A stretch of 35,630 nt of DNA. It comes from Lentisphaerota bacterium. Its GTDB lineage: Bacteria; Verrucomicrobiota; Lentisphaeria; Victivallales; Victivallaceae. The position numbers were made by a program, and so were the translations under genes. The first letter of the stretch is position 1. Every line of letters begins with the position of its first letter. Shown in pieces: positions 1 to 5,715 of the stretch. Location: positions 1 through 35,630 of the forward strand of contig SUWB01000035.1 of assembly GCA_015061745.1 (NCBI GenBank), in the 5' to 3' direction. The notes under the pieces are model-generated. The model saw nothing but the letters and a program-made list of their open reading frames with translations, ran no database searches and was not told where the DNA came from.

Positions 1-74
1 AACACGGTAGTTAAGGGCTCCAGCGGCGATGGTACTGTACATTTGACTATGGGAGAGTAGCACGATGCCGGGAA
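1..74 (+). rRNA. rrf: 5S ribosomal RNA, 3' part (5' end outside window)
   Basis: The first ~74 bases match the 3' two-thirds of bacterial 5S rRNA: a GTTAAGGGCTCCAGCGGCGA segment (loop B/helix III side), then GATGGTACTGTA and the GGGAGAGTAG helix IV-V/loop E signature, then a closing GATGCCGGGA that would pair with the missing 5' end. The window therefore starts inside the last gene of an rRNA operon. The exact 3' end is approximate. A rho-independent terminator follows within ten bases. Confidence 0.88.
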
Positions 75-82
75 TTTTTCTT

Positions 83-128
83 AGAACCTTTCAACGATTC
101 GCACTCGTCTGAGAGGTTCTTTTTTTTT
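83..128 (+). terminator. rho-independent terminator of the 5S rRNA operon
   Basis: An 11-bp stem, 83-93 (AGAACCTTTCA) with 110-120 (TGAGAGGTTCT), has one U-G pair and is followed by a run of eight or more T from 120. It lies just after the 5S 3' end, where an rRNA operon terminator is expected. Confidence 0.85.
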
Positions 129-164
129 GTTTTTTTTGTCTTTCCCGATGTTTGGGGCAAAAAC

Positions 165-252
165 GAGTAGCACGATGCCGGGAATACTTCTTAGAACCTT
201 TCACGATCGGTGCCGACGTTCGGCTCGCACTCGTCTGAGAGGTTCTTTTTTT
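165..252 (+). repeat. second copy of the 5S tail plus terminator
   Basis: Positions 165-185 repeat the last 21 bases of the 5S region (55-75: GAGTAGCACGATGCCGGGAAT). They are followed by the same terminator stem (193-203 with 236-246) and T-run. This copy carries about 22 extra bases in the loop, including a GCCGA-CGT-TCGGC hairpin that the first copy lacks. The rest of a 5S gene is absent, so this is a tail-only duplicate and not a second 5S gene. Unequal exchange between rRNA operons is a likely origin (inference). Confidence 0.85.
193..252 (+). terminator. second, longer rho-independent terminator
   Basis: The stem 193-203/236-246 equals that of the first terminator, with an inner GCCGA/TCGGC hairpin in the loop and a TTTTTTT tail from 246. 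It would act as a back-up terminator for the rRNA operon. Confidence 0.75.
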
Positions 253-276
253 CCCGATAAAGATTGATAATTGGAG

Positions 277-327
277 TTGGGGAAGAGGGAAAAAACTTTT
301 TAGGAAAGTTTTTTCCCTCTTCCCCAA
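277..327. repeat. perfect 23-bp inverted repeat (long hairpin)
   Basis: The arm 277-299 is perfectly complementary to 305-327, with a 5-nt loop (TTAGG). The arm runs from TTGGGGAAGAGGG into an A-run and ACTTT. No gene abuts it. It shares the GAGTTGGGG...GAAGAG theme with a hairpin inside each of the three large repeats downstream (for example 1007-1059), so it may be related to them (inference). Confidence 0.8.
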
Positions 328-357
328 ACCCTATCACCCTTTTTCAAACCTTTTTCT

Positions 358-394
358 GGCACTTTTCTTTTGGTGATACCAAAAGAAAAGTGCC
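358..394. repeat. perfect 17-bp inverted repeat
   Basis: The arm 358-374 (GGCACTTTTCTTTTGGT) is perfectly complementary to 378-394, with the loop GAT. It is a stand-alone palindrome in a gene-free region, with no T-run and no neighbouring stop codon that would make it an obvious terminator. Confidence 0.8.
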
Positions 395-498
395 CTTCAA
401 GATTTAGAAATTCTGATTCTGTTATTACCCCATATTGGGGACAGAGCCTTTTTTTTAAAGTTACAGGTAATTTTCCTCTGCCGCCCTTATAGGGCTTC

Positions 499-540
499 CG
501 CAATCCTTTGTTCTCGGTGATATCACCCCGCAAATAAGGG
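499..540. repeat. one and a half units of the 29-30-bp repeat before structured copy 1
   Basis: CGCAA starts occur at 499 and 529, a 30-bp spacing, with a CTCGGTGATATCACC core between them. This matches the unit of the two larger arrays. It shows that structured copy 1, like copies 2 and 3, is entered through this repeat. Confidence 0.6.
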
Positions 541-1132
541 GGCGAGTTTAAACGAAAATTTGCGATAATGGATGTGGCACAGACTAAAACTGCCACTTTC
601 CCATAGCAGACGCCGGAGGGGCAGTGCAGTACCCTCTGGCCGGTTGGCAGTCTGCGGACGTTGGCGTTGACTTACACAGCCCGCGTGTATTGACCGGAGG
701 TGAAAGAACCCGCCAGCTGAAACTACGCAAAACCGTGGTCGGAGCCGGGAGCCGGCGAAGGCCGCAGGCCGAGCGCGCAGGGCGCAGCGTAATGAACCGC
801 TGCGGTATTCCGCAGCGGATGCCCCCGGCAGGGGGCAGATGAAGTGGAGCCCGAGCATCAGAGCCCCTTGAGATCAGCCACAGGCTGTCTCAAGGGGTGA
901 TACGTAATCTAAGAAAGAACGCTCCACACATCCACAGCCGAAGCCCACCACCTCCTAAATCCAGTATCACCCTTGCCCCCCCCTATCTGCGCCGCCCCGG
1001 CTGAAAGAGTTGGGGGCTTGGGGGAAGAGAAACGCTTGCCGTGTCTCTTACCCCAACTCCCCGGAGCTGAAGTAATCAAACACAGCCTCAAGTATGGCCG
1101 GTTAAAATTACCATAAACCTTAAAAATTATCG
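523..1132. repeat. large repeat copy 1 (~610 bp)
   Basis: This is the first of three near-identical segments (523-1132, 1381-1987, ~2257-2794). Copies 1 and 2 align at a constant offset of 858 bases through the structured part. It begins with CGCAAAT (529-535), which can pair with ATTTGCG (558-564). It continues through a 322-nt structured core (606-927) and ends in a C-rich part with a 9-bp stem, 1007-1015 (GAGTTGGGG) with 1051-1059 (CCCCAACTC), and an inner AAGAGA/TCTCTT pair. Minus-strand open frames through it look accidental. Confidence 0.85.
606..927 (+). ncRNA. candidate structured RNA element, copy 1
   Basis: The 322 nt fold into many nested stems that can be read by eye. GCAGAC (606-611) pairs with a downstream GTCTGC. 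A 9-bp GCCGGAGGG/CCCTCTGGC stem has one G-U pair. CCGCTGCGG-TATT-CCGCAGCGG lies at 797-818. GCCCCC-GGCA-GGGGGC lies at 821-836. A two-part hairpin, 864-873/888-897 with inner CAGCC/GGCTG, follows, and the closing stem is GTGGAGC (844-850) with GCTCCAC (921-927). Between copies the changes fall mainly in loops or keep pairing, as expected for a functional RNA or a folding DNA element. Strand and boundaries are not proven. The family is not recognised; a HEARO/omega-RNA-like or intron-derived element are candidates only. Confidence 0.5.
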
Positions 1133-1145
1133 TCCCCAGTGCTCT

Positions 1146-1395
1146 CCCCCGCAAATAATCGCTCCCGGCGATATCTTCCCGCAAATAATCGCTCCCGGCG
1201 ATATCTCCCGCAAACCATTGTTCCCGGCGATACCTCCCCGCAAACCATTGTTCCCGGCGATACCTCCCCGCAAACCATTGTTCCCGGCGATGTCTCCCGC
1301 AAACCAATGTCTCCGGCGATACCTCCCGCAAATACTCGTTCCCGGCGATATCTCTCCGCAAATACTCGCTCCCGGCGATCTCACCCCGCAAATAA
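1146..1395. repeat. 29-30-bp tandem repeat array A (8 units plus a junction unit)
   Basis: CGCAAA occurs at 1150, 1180, 1209, 1239, 1269, 1298, 1327, 1357 and 1387, so the period is 29-30 bp. Each unit has a conserved CCCGGCGATAYCTCCCGCAAA part and a variable ~8-nt part drawn from a few words: TAATCGCT, CCATTGTT, CCAATGTC, TACTCGTT and TACTCGCT. The last unit runs directly into structured copy 2. A period that is not a multiple of three argues against a protein repeat. Confidence 0.85.
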
Positions 1396-1987
1396 GGGGG
1401 CGAGTTTAAACGAAAATTTGCGATAATGGATGTGGCACAGACTAAAACTGCCACTTTCCCATAGCAGACGCCGGAGGGGCAGTGCAGTACCCTCTGGCCG
1501 GTTGGCAGTCTGCGGACGTTGGCGTTGACTTACACAGCCCGCGTGTATTGACCGGAGGTGAAAGAACCCGCTGGCTGAAACTGCACAAAACCGTGGTCGG
1601 AGCCGGGAGCCGGCGAAGGCCGCAGGCCGAGCGCGCAGGGCGCAGCGTAATGAACCGCTGCGGTATTCCGCAGCGGATGCCCCCTGCCGGGGGCAGATGA
1701 AGCGTAGACCGAGCAACAGAGCCCCTTGAGATCAGCCGGAGGCTGTCTCAAGGGGTGATACGTAATCTAAGAAAGAACGCTTCACACATCCTCCGCCGGA
1801 GCCCTTCACCTCCTAAATCCAGTATCACCCTTGCACCCCCTATCTGCGCCGCTCCGGCTGAAAGAGTTGGGGGCTTGGGGGAAGAGAAACGCTTGCCGTG
1901 TCTCTTACCCCAACTCCCCGGAGCTGAAGTAATCAAACACAGCCTCAAGTATGGCCGGATAAAATTACCATAAACCTCAAAAATTAT
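1381..1987. repeat. large repeat copy 2 (~607 bp)
   Basis: It is nearly identical to copy 1 at an offset of 858. Differences concentrate in loops, in the GGCA loop (inverted to TGCC here) and near the closing stem of the core. It is entered from array A and runs out into array B. Confidence 0.85.
1464..1785 (+). ncRNA. candidate structured RNA element, copy 2
   Basis: The stems are the same as in copy 1. The hairpin at 1679-1694 is GCCCCC-TGCC-GGGGGC, the reverse complement of the copy-1 hairpin. The CAGCC/GGCTG loop is GGA instead of ACA. The closing stem is rebuilt in a shifted register as TGAAGCG (1698-1704) with CGCTTCA (1778-1784), keeping 7 pairs although several bases changed. Function is not recognised. 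Confidence 0.5.
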
Positions 1988-2250
1988 TGTTCCCGGCGAT
2001 ACCTCCCGCAAACCAATGTTCCCGGCGATACCTCCCGCAAACCAATGTCCCCGGCGATATCTCCCGCAAATACTCGCTCCCGGCGATATCTCCCGCAAAT
2101 ACTCGCTCCCGGCGATATCTCCCGCACCCCTTTGTTCCCGGCGATAGCTCCCGCAAATACTCGTTTCCGGCGATACCTCTCGCAAATAATCGCTCCCGGC
2201 GATATCTCTCCCGCAAACCATTGTCACCGGTGATATCTCTCCGCAAACGG
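1983..2250. repeat. 29-30-bp tandem repeat array B (9 units)
   Basis: Unit starts (CGCAAA or CGCACC) lie at 2007, 2036, 2065, 2094, 2123, 2152, 2181, 2212 and 2242, with six consecutive 29-bp steps. The variable part uses the same word set as array A in a different order (CCAATGTT, CCAATGTC, TACTCGCT twice, a CCCCTTTGTT variant, TACTCGTT, TAATCGCT, CCATTGTC). It bridges structured copies 2 and 3. Confidence 0.85.
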
Positions 2251-2256
2251 GGGGGG

Positions 2257-2794
2257 AACGAAAATTTGCGATAATGGGTGTGGCACAGACTAAAACTACC
2301 ACTTTCCCATAGCAGACGCCGGAGGGGCAGAGCAATACCCTCTGGCCGGTTGGCAGTCTGCGGACGTTGGCGTTGACTTACACAGCCCGCGTGTATTGAC
2401 CGGAGGTGAAAGAACCCGCCAGCTGAAACTACGCAAAACCGTGGTCGGAACCGGGAGCCGGCGAAGGCCGCAGGCCGAGCGCGCAGGGCGCAGCGTAATG
2501 AACCGCTGCGGTATTCCGCAGCGGATGCCCCCGGCAGGGGGCAGATGAAGTGGAGCACGAGCATCAGAGCCCCTTGAGATCAGCCAAAGGCTGTCTCAAG
2601 GGGTGATACGTAATCTAAGAAAGAACGCTCCACATATCCCCTGCCGGAGCCCACCACCTCTCAAATCCCGTATCACCCTTGCCCCCCCTATCTGCGCCGC
2701 CCCGGCTGAAAGAGTTGGGGGCTTGGGGGAAGAGAAACGCTTGCCGTGTCTCTTACCCCAACTCCCCGGAGCTGAAATAATCAAACACAGCCTT
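2257..2794. repeat. large repeat copy 3 (~540 bp)
   Basis: This third copy matches from AACGAAAATTTGCG to the CACAGCC near 2794, after which the sequence becomes unrelated. Its left edge is altered: a G-run replaces the GCGAGTTTAAACG of copies 1 and 2, and no array follows on the right. It marks the end of the repeat cluster. Confidence 0.8.
2312..2633 (+). ncRNA. candidate structured RNA element, copy 3
   Basis: It is 322 nt long, as in copy 1. It keeps GTGGAGC/GCTCCAC (3' arm at 2627-2633) and the GCCCCC-GGCA-GGGGGC orientation (2527-2542), and has a CAGCC-AAA-GGCTG loop. The loop of the first stem differs (CAGAGCAATA against CAGTGCAGTA) while the stem is intact. Function is not recognised. 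Confidence 0.5.
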
Positions 2795-2875
2795 AATTTT
2801 TCAGATTATTGTCCGCTATGCTCTCTTTCCGGGGAAATTTGTTACAGCAGCCCCCGTTTTTCACCTGAGAGGTAA

Positions 2876-3007
2876 TGGGGGATTCGCCGGTTCTCAGACC
2901 AAGGATGCTTCTGGGGAAAAATCCTCGAAAAGGATATCAACTATATCAAAGCTCATTCCAAAGCCAACAAACCTTTTTTCGCCCCCAAAGAAGTAAAATG
3001 TAATTGA
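2876..3007 (+). pseudogene. short sulfatase-like remnant (C-terminally truncated fragment)
   Basis: A 43-codon stretch, open after an in-frame TAA at 2873, reads as protein-like sequence ending in DINYIKAHSKANKPFFAPKE and a TGA at 3005. The pattern 'aliphatic-xx-YIKxH-x-KPFF' resembles the segment before the substrate-binding part of type I sulfatases, which are abundant in Lentisphaerota. No start codon and no other sulfatase motif is present. The assignment rests on one short motif and could be chance. Confidence 0.28.
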
Positions 3008-3077
3008 ATATAACAGGCAGCTGTCGGACTTGCTTTCTAATTTTGCAGCAGCTTTTGGGGTATTTCACGGGGGAACA

Positions 3078-3126
3078 CAGAAAACTTCCGGAACATTCCA
3101 TATTCAGGAACGTTCCGGAAGTTCTG
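3078..3126 (-). terminator. inverted repeat, possible terminator of the XRE gene
   Basis: Arms 3078-3094 and 3112-3126 share a 12-bp AACTTCCGGAAC/GTTCCGGAAGTT core with further pairing outside. It lies 15 bases beyond the stop of the minus-strand HTH gene. On the minus strand the distal arm carries a TTTT stretch but no clean T-run follows, so terminator function is only likely. Confidence 0.45.
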
Positions 3127-3140
3127 TTTCAGACTGGAAA

Positions 3141-3419
3141 TCATCTTCTGATAATGATGATTTGGCAGATGATGCCGGAGCTTAATTTTGCACAGAATCT
3201 GCTTTGGATGATTTGGCTGTAAATCGCTTCTTCATCGCCCCGGGTGGCTCCCAGGTATCTCAGAATCGTCTCGAGAGATTCCATACTGAGTTGGAAATCT
3301 CCGCGTTTGATCTGAGTGATCGCCGCCGGAGATATTCCCAACAGCCGTGCAAGGTCACTTTGATTCTTTTTGTGTCTCAAAAGTAAATTTTCTATAATTG
3401 ACCAGCCGTTAATGTTCAT
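3141..3419 (-). CDS. XRE-family helix-turn-helix protein
   Basis: This 92-residue protein has a Cro/C1-type HTH at about residues 8-55: QSDLARLLGISPAAITQIKR is the helix-turn-helix, followed by the helix LSMESLETILRYLG. It would be a small DNA-binding regulator. The ~30 C-terminal residues have no recognised domain and may be a dimerisation tail. The start is supported by GAGGAGA seven bases upstream of the ATG and by a promoter at 3452-3480. It stands alone, downstream of deaD on the same strand but separated from it by a terminator. It borders the repeat cluster, yet nothing in the sequence ties it functionally to it. It has no toxin partner, so a toxin-antitoxin role is not supported. Confidence 0.75.
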   Translation of the reverse strand: MNINGWSIIENLLLRHKKNQSDLARLLGISPAAITQIKRGDFQLSMESLETILRYLGATRGDEEAIYSQIIQSRFCAKLSSGIICQIIIIRR

Positions 3420-3451
3420 AAAAAAGTCTCCTCTTTTGTGGTTGCTTTTTT

Positions 3452-3480
3452 AATATAGCTTGTTATTAATCAAAATTCAA
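3452..3480 (-). promoter_or_regulatory. promoter of the XRE gene
   Basis: On the minus strand TTGAAT (3480-3475), a 17-bp spacer and TATATT (3457-3452) form a good sigma-70-type promoter about 35 bases before the ATG. Confidence 0.55.
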
Positions 3481-3551
3481 GAGTATTGTAAAATAAAAGT
3501 TTATATTTTATTTAATCTTTTACTTAATTATTTGATTGTTGTTCGGTTTCA

Positions 3552-3591
3552 AGCAATAAAAATCCCCTCTTTCGAATTCAGGAAAGAGGGG
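3552..3591 (-). terminator. rho-independent terminator of deaD
   Basis: A perfect 10-bp stem, CCCCTCTTTC (3564-3573) with GAAAGAGGGG (3582-3591), is followed on the minus strand by ATTTTTATT. It lies 36 bases after the deaD stop codon. Confidence 0.8.
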
Positions 3592-3627
3592 CGAGATAAA
3601 AATTTTCAGGCAGAAATTGTCAAGAAT

Positions 3628-5442
3628 TTATTTTTTAAATGCTTTTTTATCCTTTTTATCTTTTGAAGAACTTTTTGCTTTTGATCTGCCGGATTTTTTT
3701 CGTTCTTTCAATTCAATGTCAGCATTGATTTTTTCTTCCCAATTTTTTGTGCGCCGTTTCTTTTCGGGAGCGGCTGAACGTTTGGGACGGTCAGCTCCCT
3801 TTTGGGCAGCTTTTTCAGGGTAGGGGGCTGCCTGCGAGAGGGTTAAGGGCGCGTAGCCGATGGCAGGAGCTCCGGGGGAGGCTCTGAAAGCGGCAATGGC
3901 TTGTTTTGCATCTTCGTTGTCAAGGTAGACAAAGGTTCTGTGATCTTCACAGTCGATTTTTCCTACACGGTTTTTGCGGAGGTGGGCAATATCACGAAAA
4001 AGGTTCATTACCTTAACTGCTCCGAAACCGTCAAGTTTGCCTACGCCGAGAAGCAGTTTGACTTCATTGGCAGCACCGGAGGAGTTTTCCCAAAAGGCAC
4101 GATCCTTTTTCTTTCCTGAGAAATCCCGGTACTTTCTTTCAAGAAGTTCGTCCCGGAAATGATTTTGCAGTATGGCCGCAAGAAGCTCCTCCGCAGAATA
4201 GGCCTGGTCCAGAAGTTCTCTGGCAAACAGCAGGTATTCTTCGTTGGCTTCTCCGCAGTTGAATTTGGCAAGTTTTTCAACGTAACGGCGTTTTTTCAGC
4301 TCAATGACTGCTCTGCCGTCAGGAAGTTCCTCTTTGCGAATCTCATTTCTTATAGTTTGCTGAATATGGCGGATACGGCGGATTTCCCCCGGAGTTACAA
4401 AAGTGATTGCCTTACCCTCTTTGCCCGCTCTGCCGGTACGGCCGACACGGTGGATGTAAATATCCGGGCTCTGAGGAATAGAATAGTTAATGACGTGGGT
4501 CAAATCATTCACGTCGATTCCCCGGGCAGCCACATCCGTTGCCACCAGCAGAGGAAAGTGTTTCCCCTTGAAGCGGGTGATGACTTTGGTACGTTGGCTT
4601 TGGGCCACATCGCCGTGGAGTGCTTCAACGGGATAGTGGTGCTGTTTGAGTTTTTCAACGACTTCGTCCACATCGCCTTTGGTGCGGCAGAACACCAATG
4701 CGTAGAGATCTTCTTCTGTGTCAATAATACGCATCAGTGCATCGAATTTATCTTCACGGCGCACCTGATAATAAATTTGATCGGTCAGTTCCGTGCTGAG
4801 CTGGGTCATTTGGGTACGGATGACTTCGTACTCATTCATAAACTGCTCGGCAATGCTCAGGACTTCCGGAGGCATTGTTGCAGAAAACATCAGCATTCTT
4901 TTATCGGGGTTGGTAAAGCTGAGGATCTTTTCAATATCCTCAATAAATCCCATATCCAGCATTTCGTCAGCTTCATCGAGGACAGCGTATTTCAGGGCAG
5001 AAAAGTCCAGTTCGCCTCTTTCGTAAAGGTCGATGATCCGGCCGGGGGTACCGATAATGATATCCACATTGCCCTGCCGGAGCAGTTGAAGCTGGACTTC
5101 AATATTCTGACCTCCGTAAAATGAGGCGATACGCAGTTTCCGGCAACCTTTGAAAGAGTTGATCTCCTCGGCAATCTGCATTGAAAGTTCCCGTGTGGGG
5201 GCCAGGATCAGGGCTTGAGGTGTTTTGCAGTTAACTTCTGCATTTTCGATAATGGGGATGCCGAAGGCTGCTGTTTTTCCCGTTCCGGTCTGGGCCTGAC
5301 CGATCAGGTCTTTGGTGCCGGAAAGAAGTTTGGGGATAGTCAACGCTTGAATGGGGGAGGGGCTCTTGAAGCCCTTTAATTCCAATGCCGAAAGCATCTC
5401 TTCCGAAAGTCCGAGTGCCCGAAAGTCCTGAATCTCGTTCAT
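3628..5442 (-). CDS. deaD: DEAD-box ATP-dependent RNA helicase with DbpA-type RNA-binding domain
   Basis: This 604-residue helicase unwinds structured RNA in ribosome assembly, mRNA decay and cold adaptation (known role of the DeaD/CsdA family). Visible motifs are the Q motif (residues 7-34), AQTGTGKT Walker A (50-57), PTRELSMQ (82-89), GG and TPGR, DEAD (156-159), SAT (187-189), and HRVGRTGRAG in the second RecA domain. After a linker, LLGVGKLDGFGAVKVMNLF begins a DbpA-type RRM-like domain, followed by a Lys/Arg-rich tail of about 50 residues. The start at 5442 is chosen because AAGGA lies six bases upstream and the Q motif begins at once. A longer in-frame reading to 5490 runs into the promoter. 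It is monocistronic, with its own promoter and terminator. DeaD versus CsdA/DbpA subtype is less certain. Confidence 0.95.
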   Translation of the reverse strand: MNEIQDFRALGLSEEMLSALELKGFKSPSPIQALTIPKLLSGTKDLIGQAQTGTGKTAAFGIPIIENAEVNCKTPQALILAPTRELSMQIAEEINSFKGCRKLRIASFYGGQNIEVQLQLLRQGNVDIIIGTPGRIIDLYERGELDFSALKYAVLDEADEMLDMGFIEDIEKILSFTNPDKRMLMFSATMPPEVLSIAEQFMNEYEVIRTQMTQLSTELTDQIYYQVRREDKFDALMRIIDTEEDLYALVFCRTKGDVDEVVEKLKQHHYPVEALHGDVAQSQRTKVITRFKGKHFPLLVATDVAARGIDVNDLTHVINYSIPQSPDIYIHRVGRTGRAGKEGKAITFVTPGEIRRIRHIQQTIRNEIRKEELPDGRAVIELKKRRYVEKLAKFNCGEANEEYLLFARELLDQAYSAEELLAAILQNHFRDELLERKYRDFSGKKKDRAFWENSSGAANEVKLLLGVGKLDGFGAVKVMNLFRDIAHLRKNRVGKIDCEDHRTFVYLDNEDAKQAIAAFRASPGAPAIGYAPLTLSQAAPYPEKAAQKGADRPKRSAAPEKKRRTKNWEEKINADIELKERKKSGRSKAKSSSKDKKDKKAFKK

Positions 5443-5481
5443 ATTGTTCCTTGAAACTGAAAATGTAAATGTCAAACCCTT

Positions 5482-5510
5482 AATATACACTCTGAAAGCA
5501 GAAAAAACAA
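5482..5510 (-). promoter_or_regulatory. promoter of deaD
   Basis: On the minus strand TTGTTT (5510-5505), a 17-bp spacer and TATATT (5487-5482) form a promoter giving a leader of about 33 bases with AAGGA before the ATG. It diverges from the promoter of the catabolic operon. Confidence 0.55.
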
Positions 5511-5643
5511 TTCTGTTTCAGAAAGAATTTGTTTCGCTTCATTAAATACCGGTGTGCTTCAAGAACATTTGAACAGGCGGCACAGAAGAAAAATGCATTG
5601 AGCGGCCTGATAAGAAAAAATGCAAAAAAAACTGTTTGAAGGG

Positions 5644-5672
5644 TTGCAATTTATAAATATATGTGGTACATT
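5644..5672 (+). promoter_or_regulatory. promoter of the GntR/LacI regulator operon
   Basis: TTGCAA (5644-5649), a 17-bp spacer and TACATT (5667-5672) lie about 44 bases before the regulator's ATG. The -10 box sits inside an inverted repeat (5664-5683), so repression by the regulator itself is plausible. Confidence 0.5.
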
Positions 5673-5683
5673 ATAGTGTGCCA
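5664..5683 (+). promoter_or_regulatory. candidate operator (inverted repeat over the -10 box)
   Basis: TGGTACA-TTATAG-TGTGCCA is a 20-bp inverted repeat with one mismatched pair, covering the -10 box and start point. LacI-type regulators bind such palindromes, and the gene just downstream encodes one. No second copy was noticed elsewhere in the window. Confidence 0.45.
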
Positions 5684-5715
5684 GGGATTATTGGACTAAT
5701 ATTAGGACGTCAGCT

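Noticed and set aside
1146..2250. CRISPR array
   Set aside because: The constant part is ~21 bp and the variable part only ~8 bp, with few recurring words and period jitter. No cas genes lie in the window. This is a tandem repeat, not repeat-spacer architecture.
523..2564. Minus-strand ORFs of 85-195 codons through the three large repeats and arrays
   Set aside because: They run through GC-rich palindromes and a 29-30-bp repeat, so the same peptide words appear in all frames. No ribosome sites or domains are seen, and plus-strand frames are open as well. They look like accidental open frames in noncoding repeats.
2800..3140. Further intact gene between the repeats and the XRE gene
   Set aside because: Only short frames without ribosome sites or domains are present, apart from the possible sulfatase fragment and a hairpin.
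4159..5124. Plus-strand 321-codon ORF
   Set aside because: It lies wholly antisense to the DEAD-box helicase gene, whose motifs are complete; it is a codon-usage shadow.
5443..5490. Longer N-terminus of the helicase (start at 5490)
   Set aside because: It would translate through the -10 region, and there is no ribosome site. AAGGA sits before the ATG at 5442.
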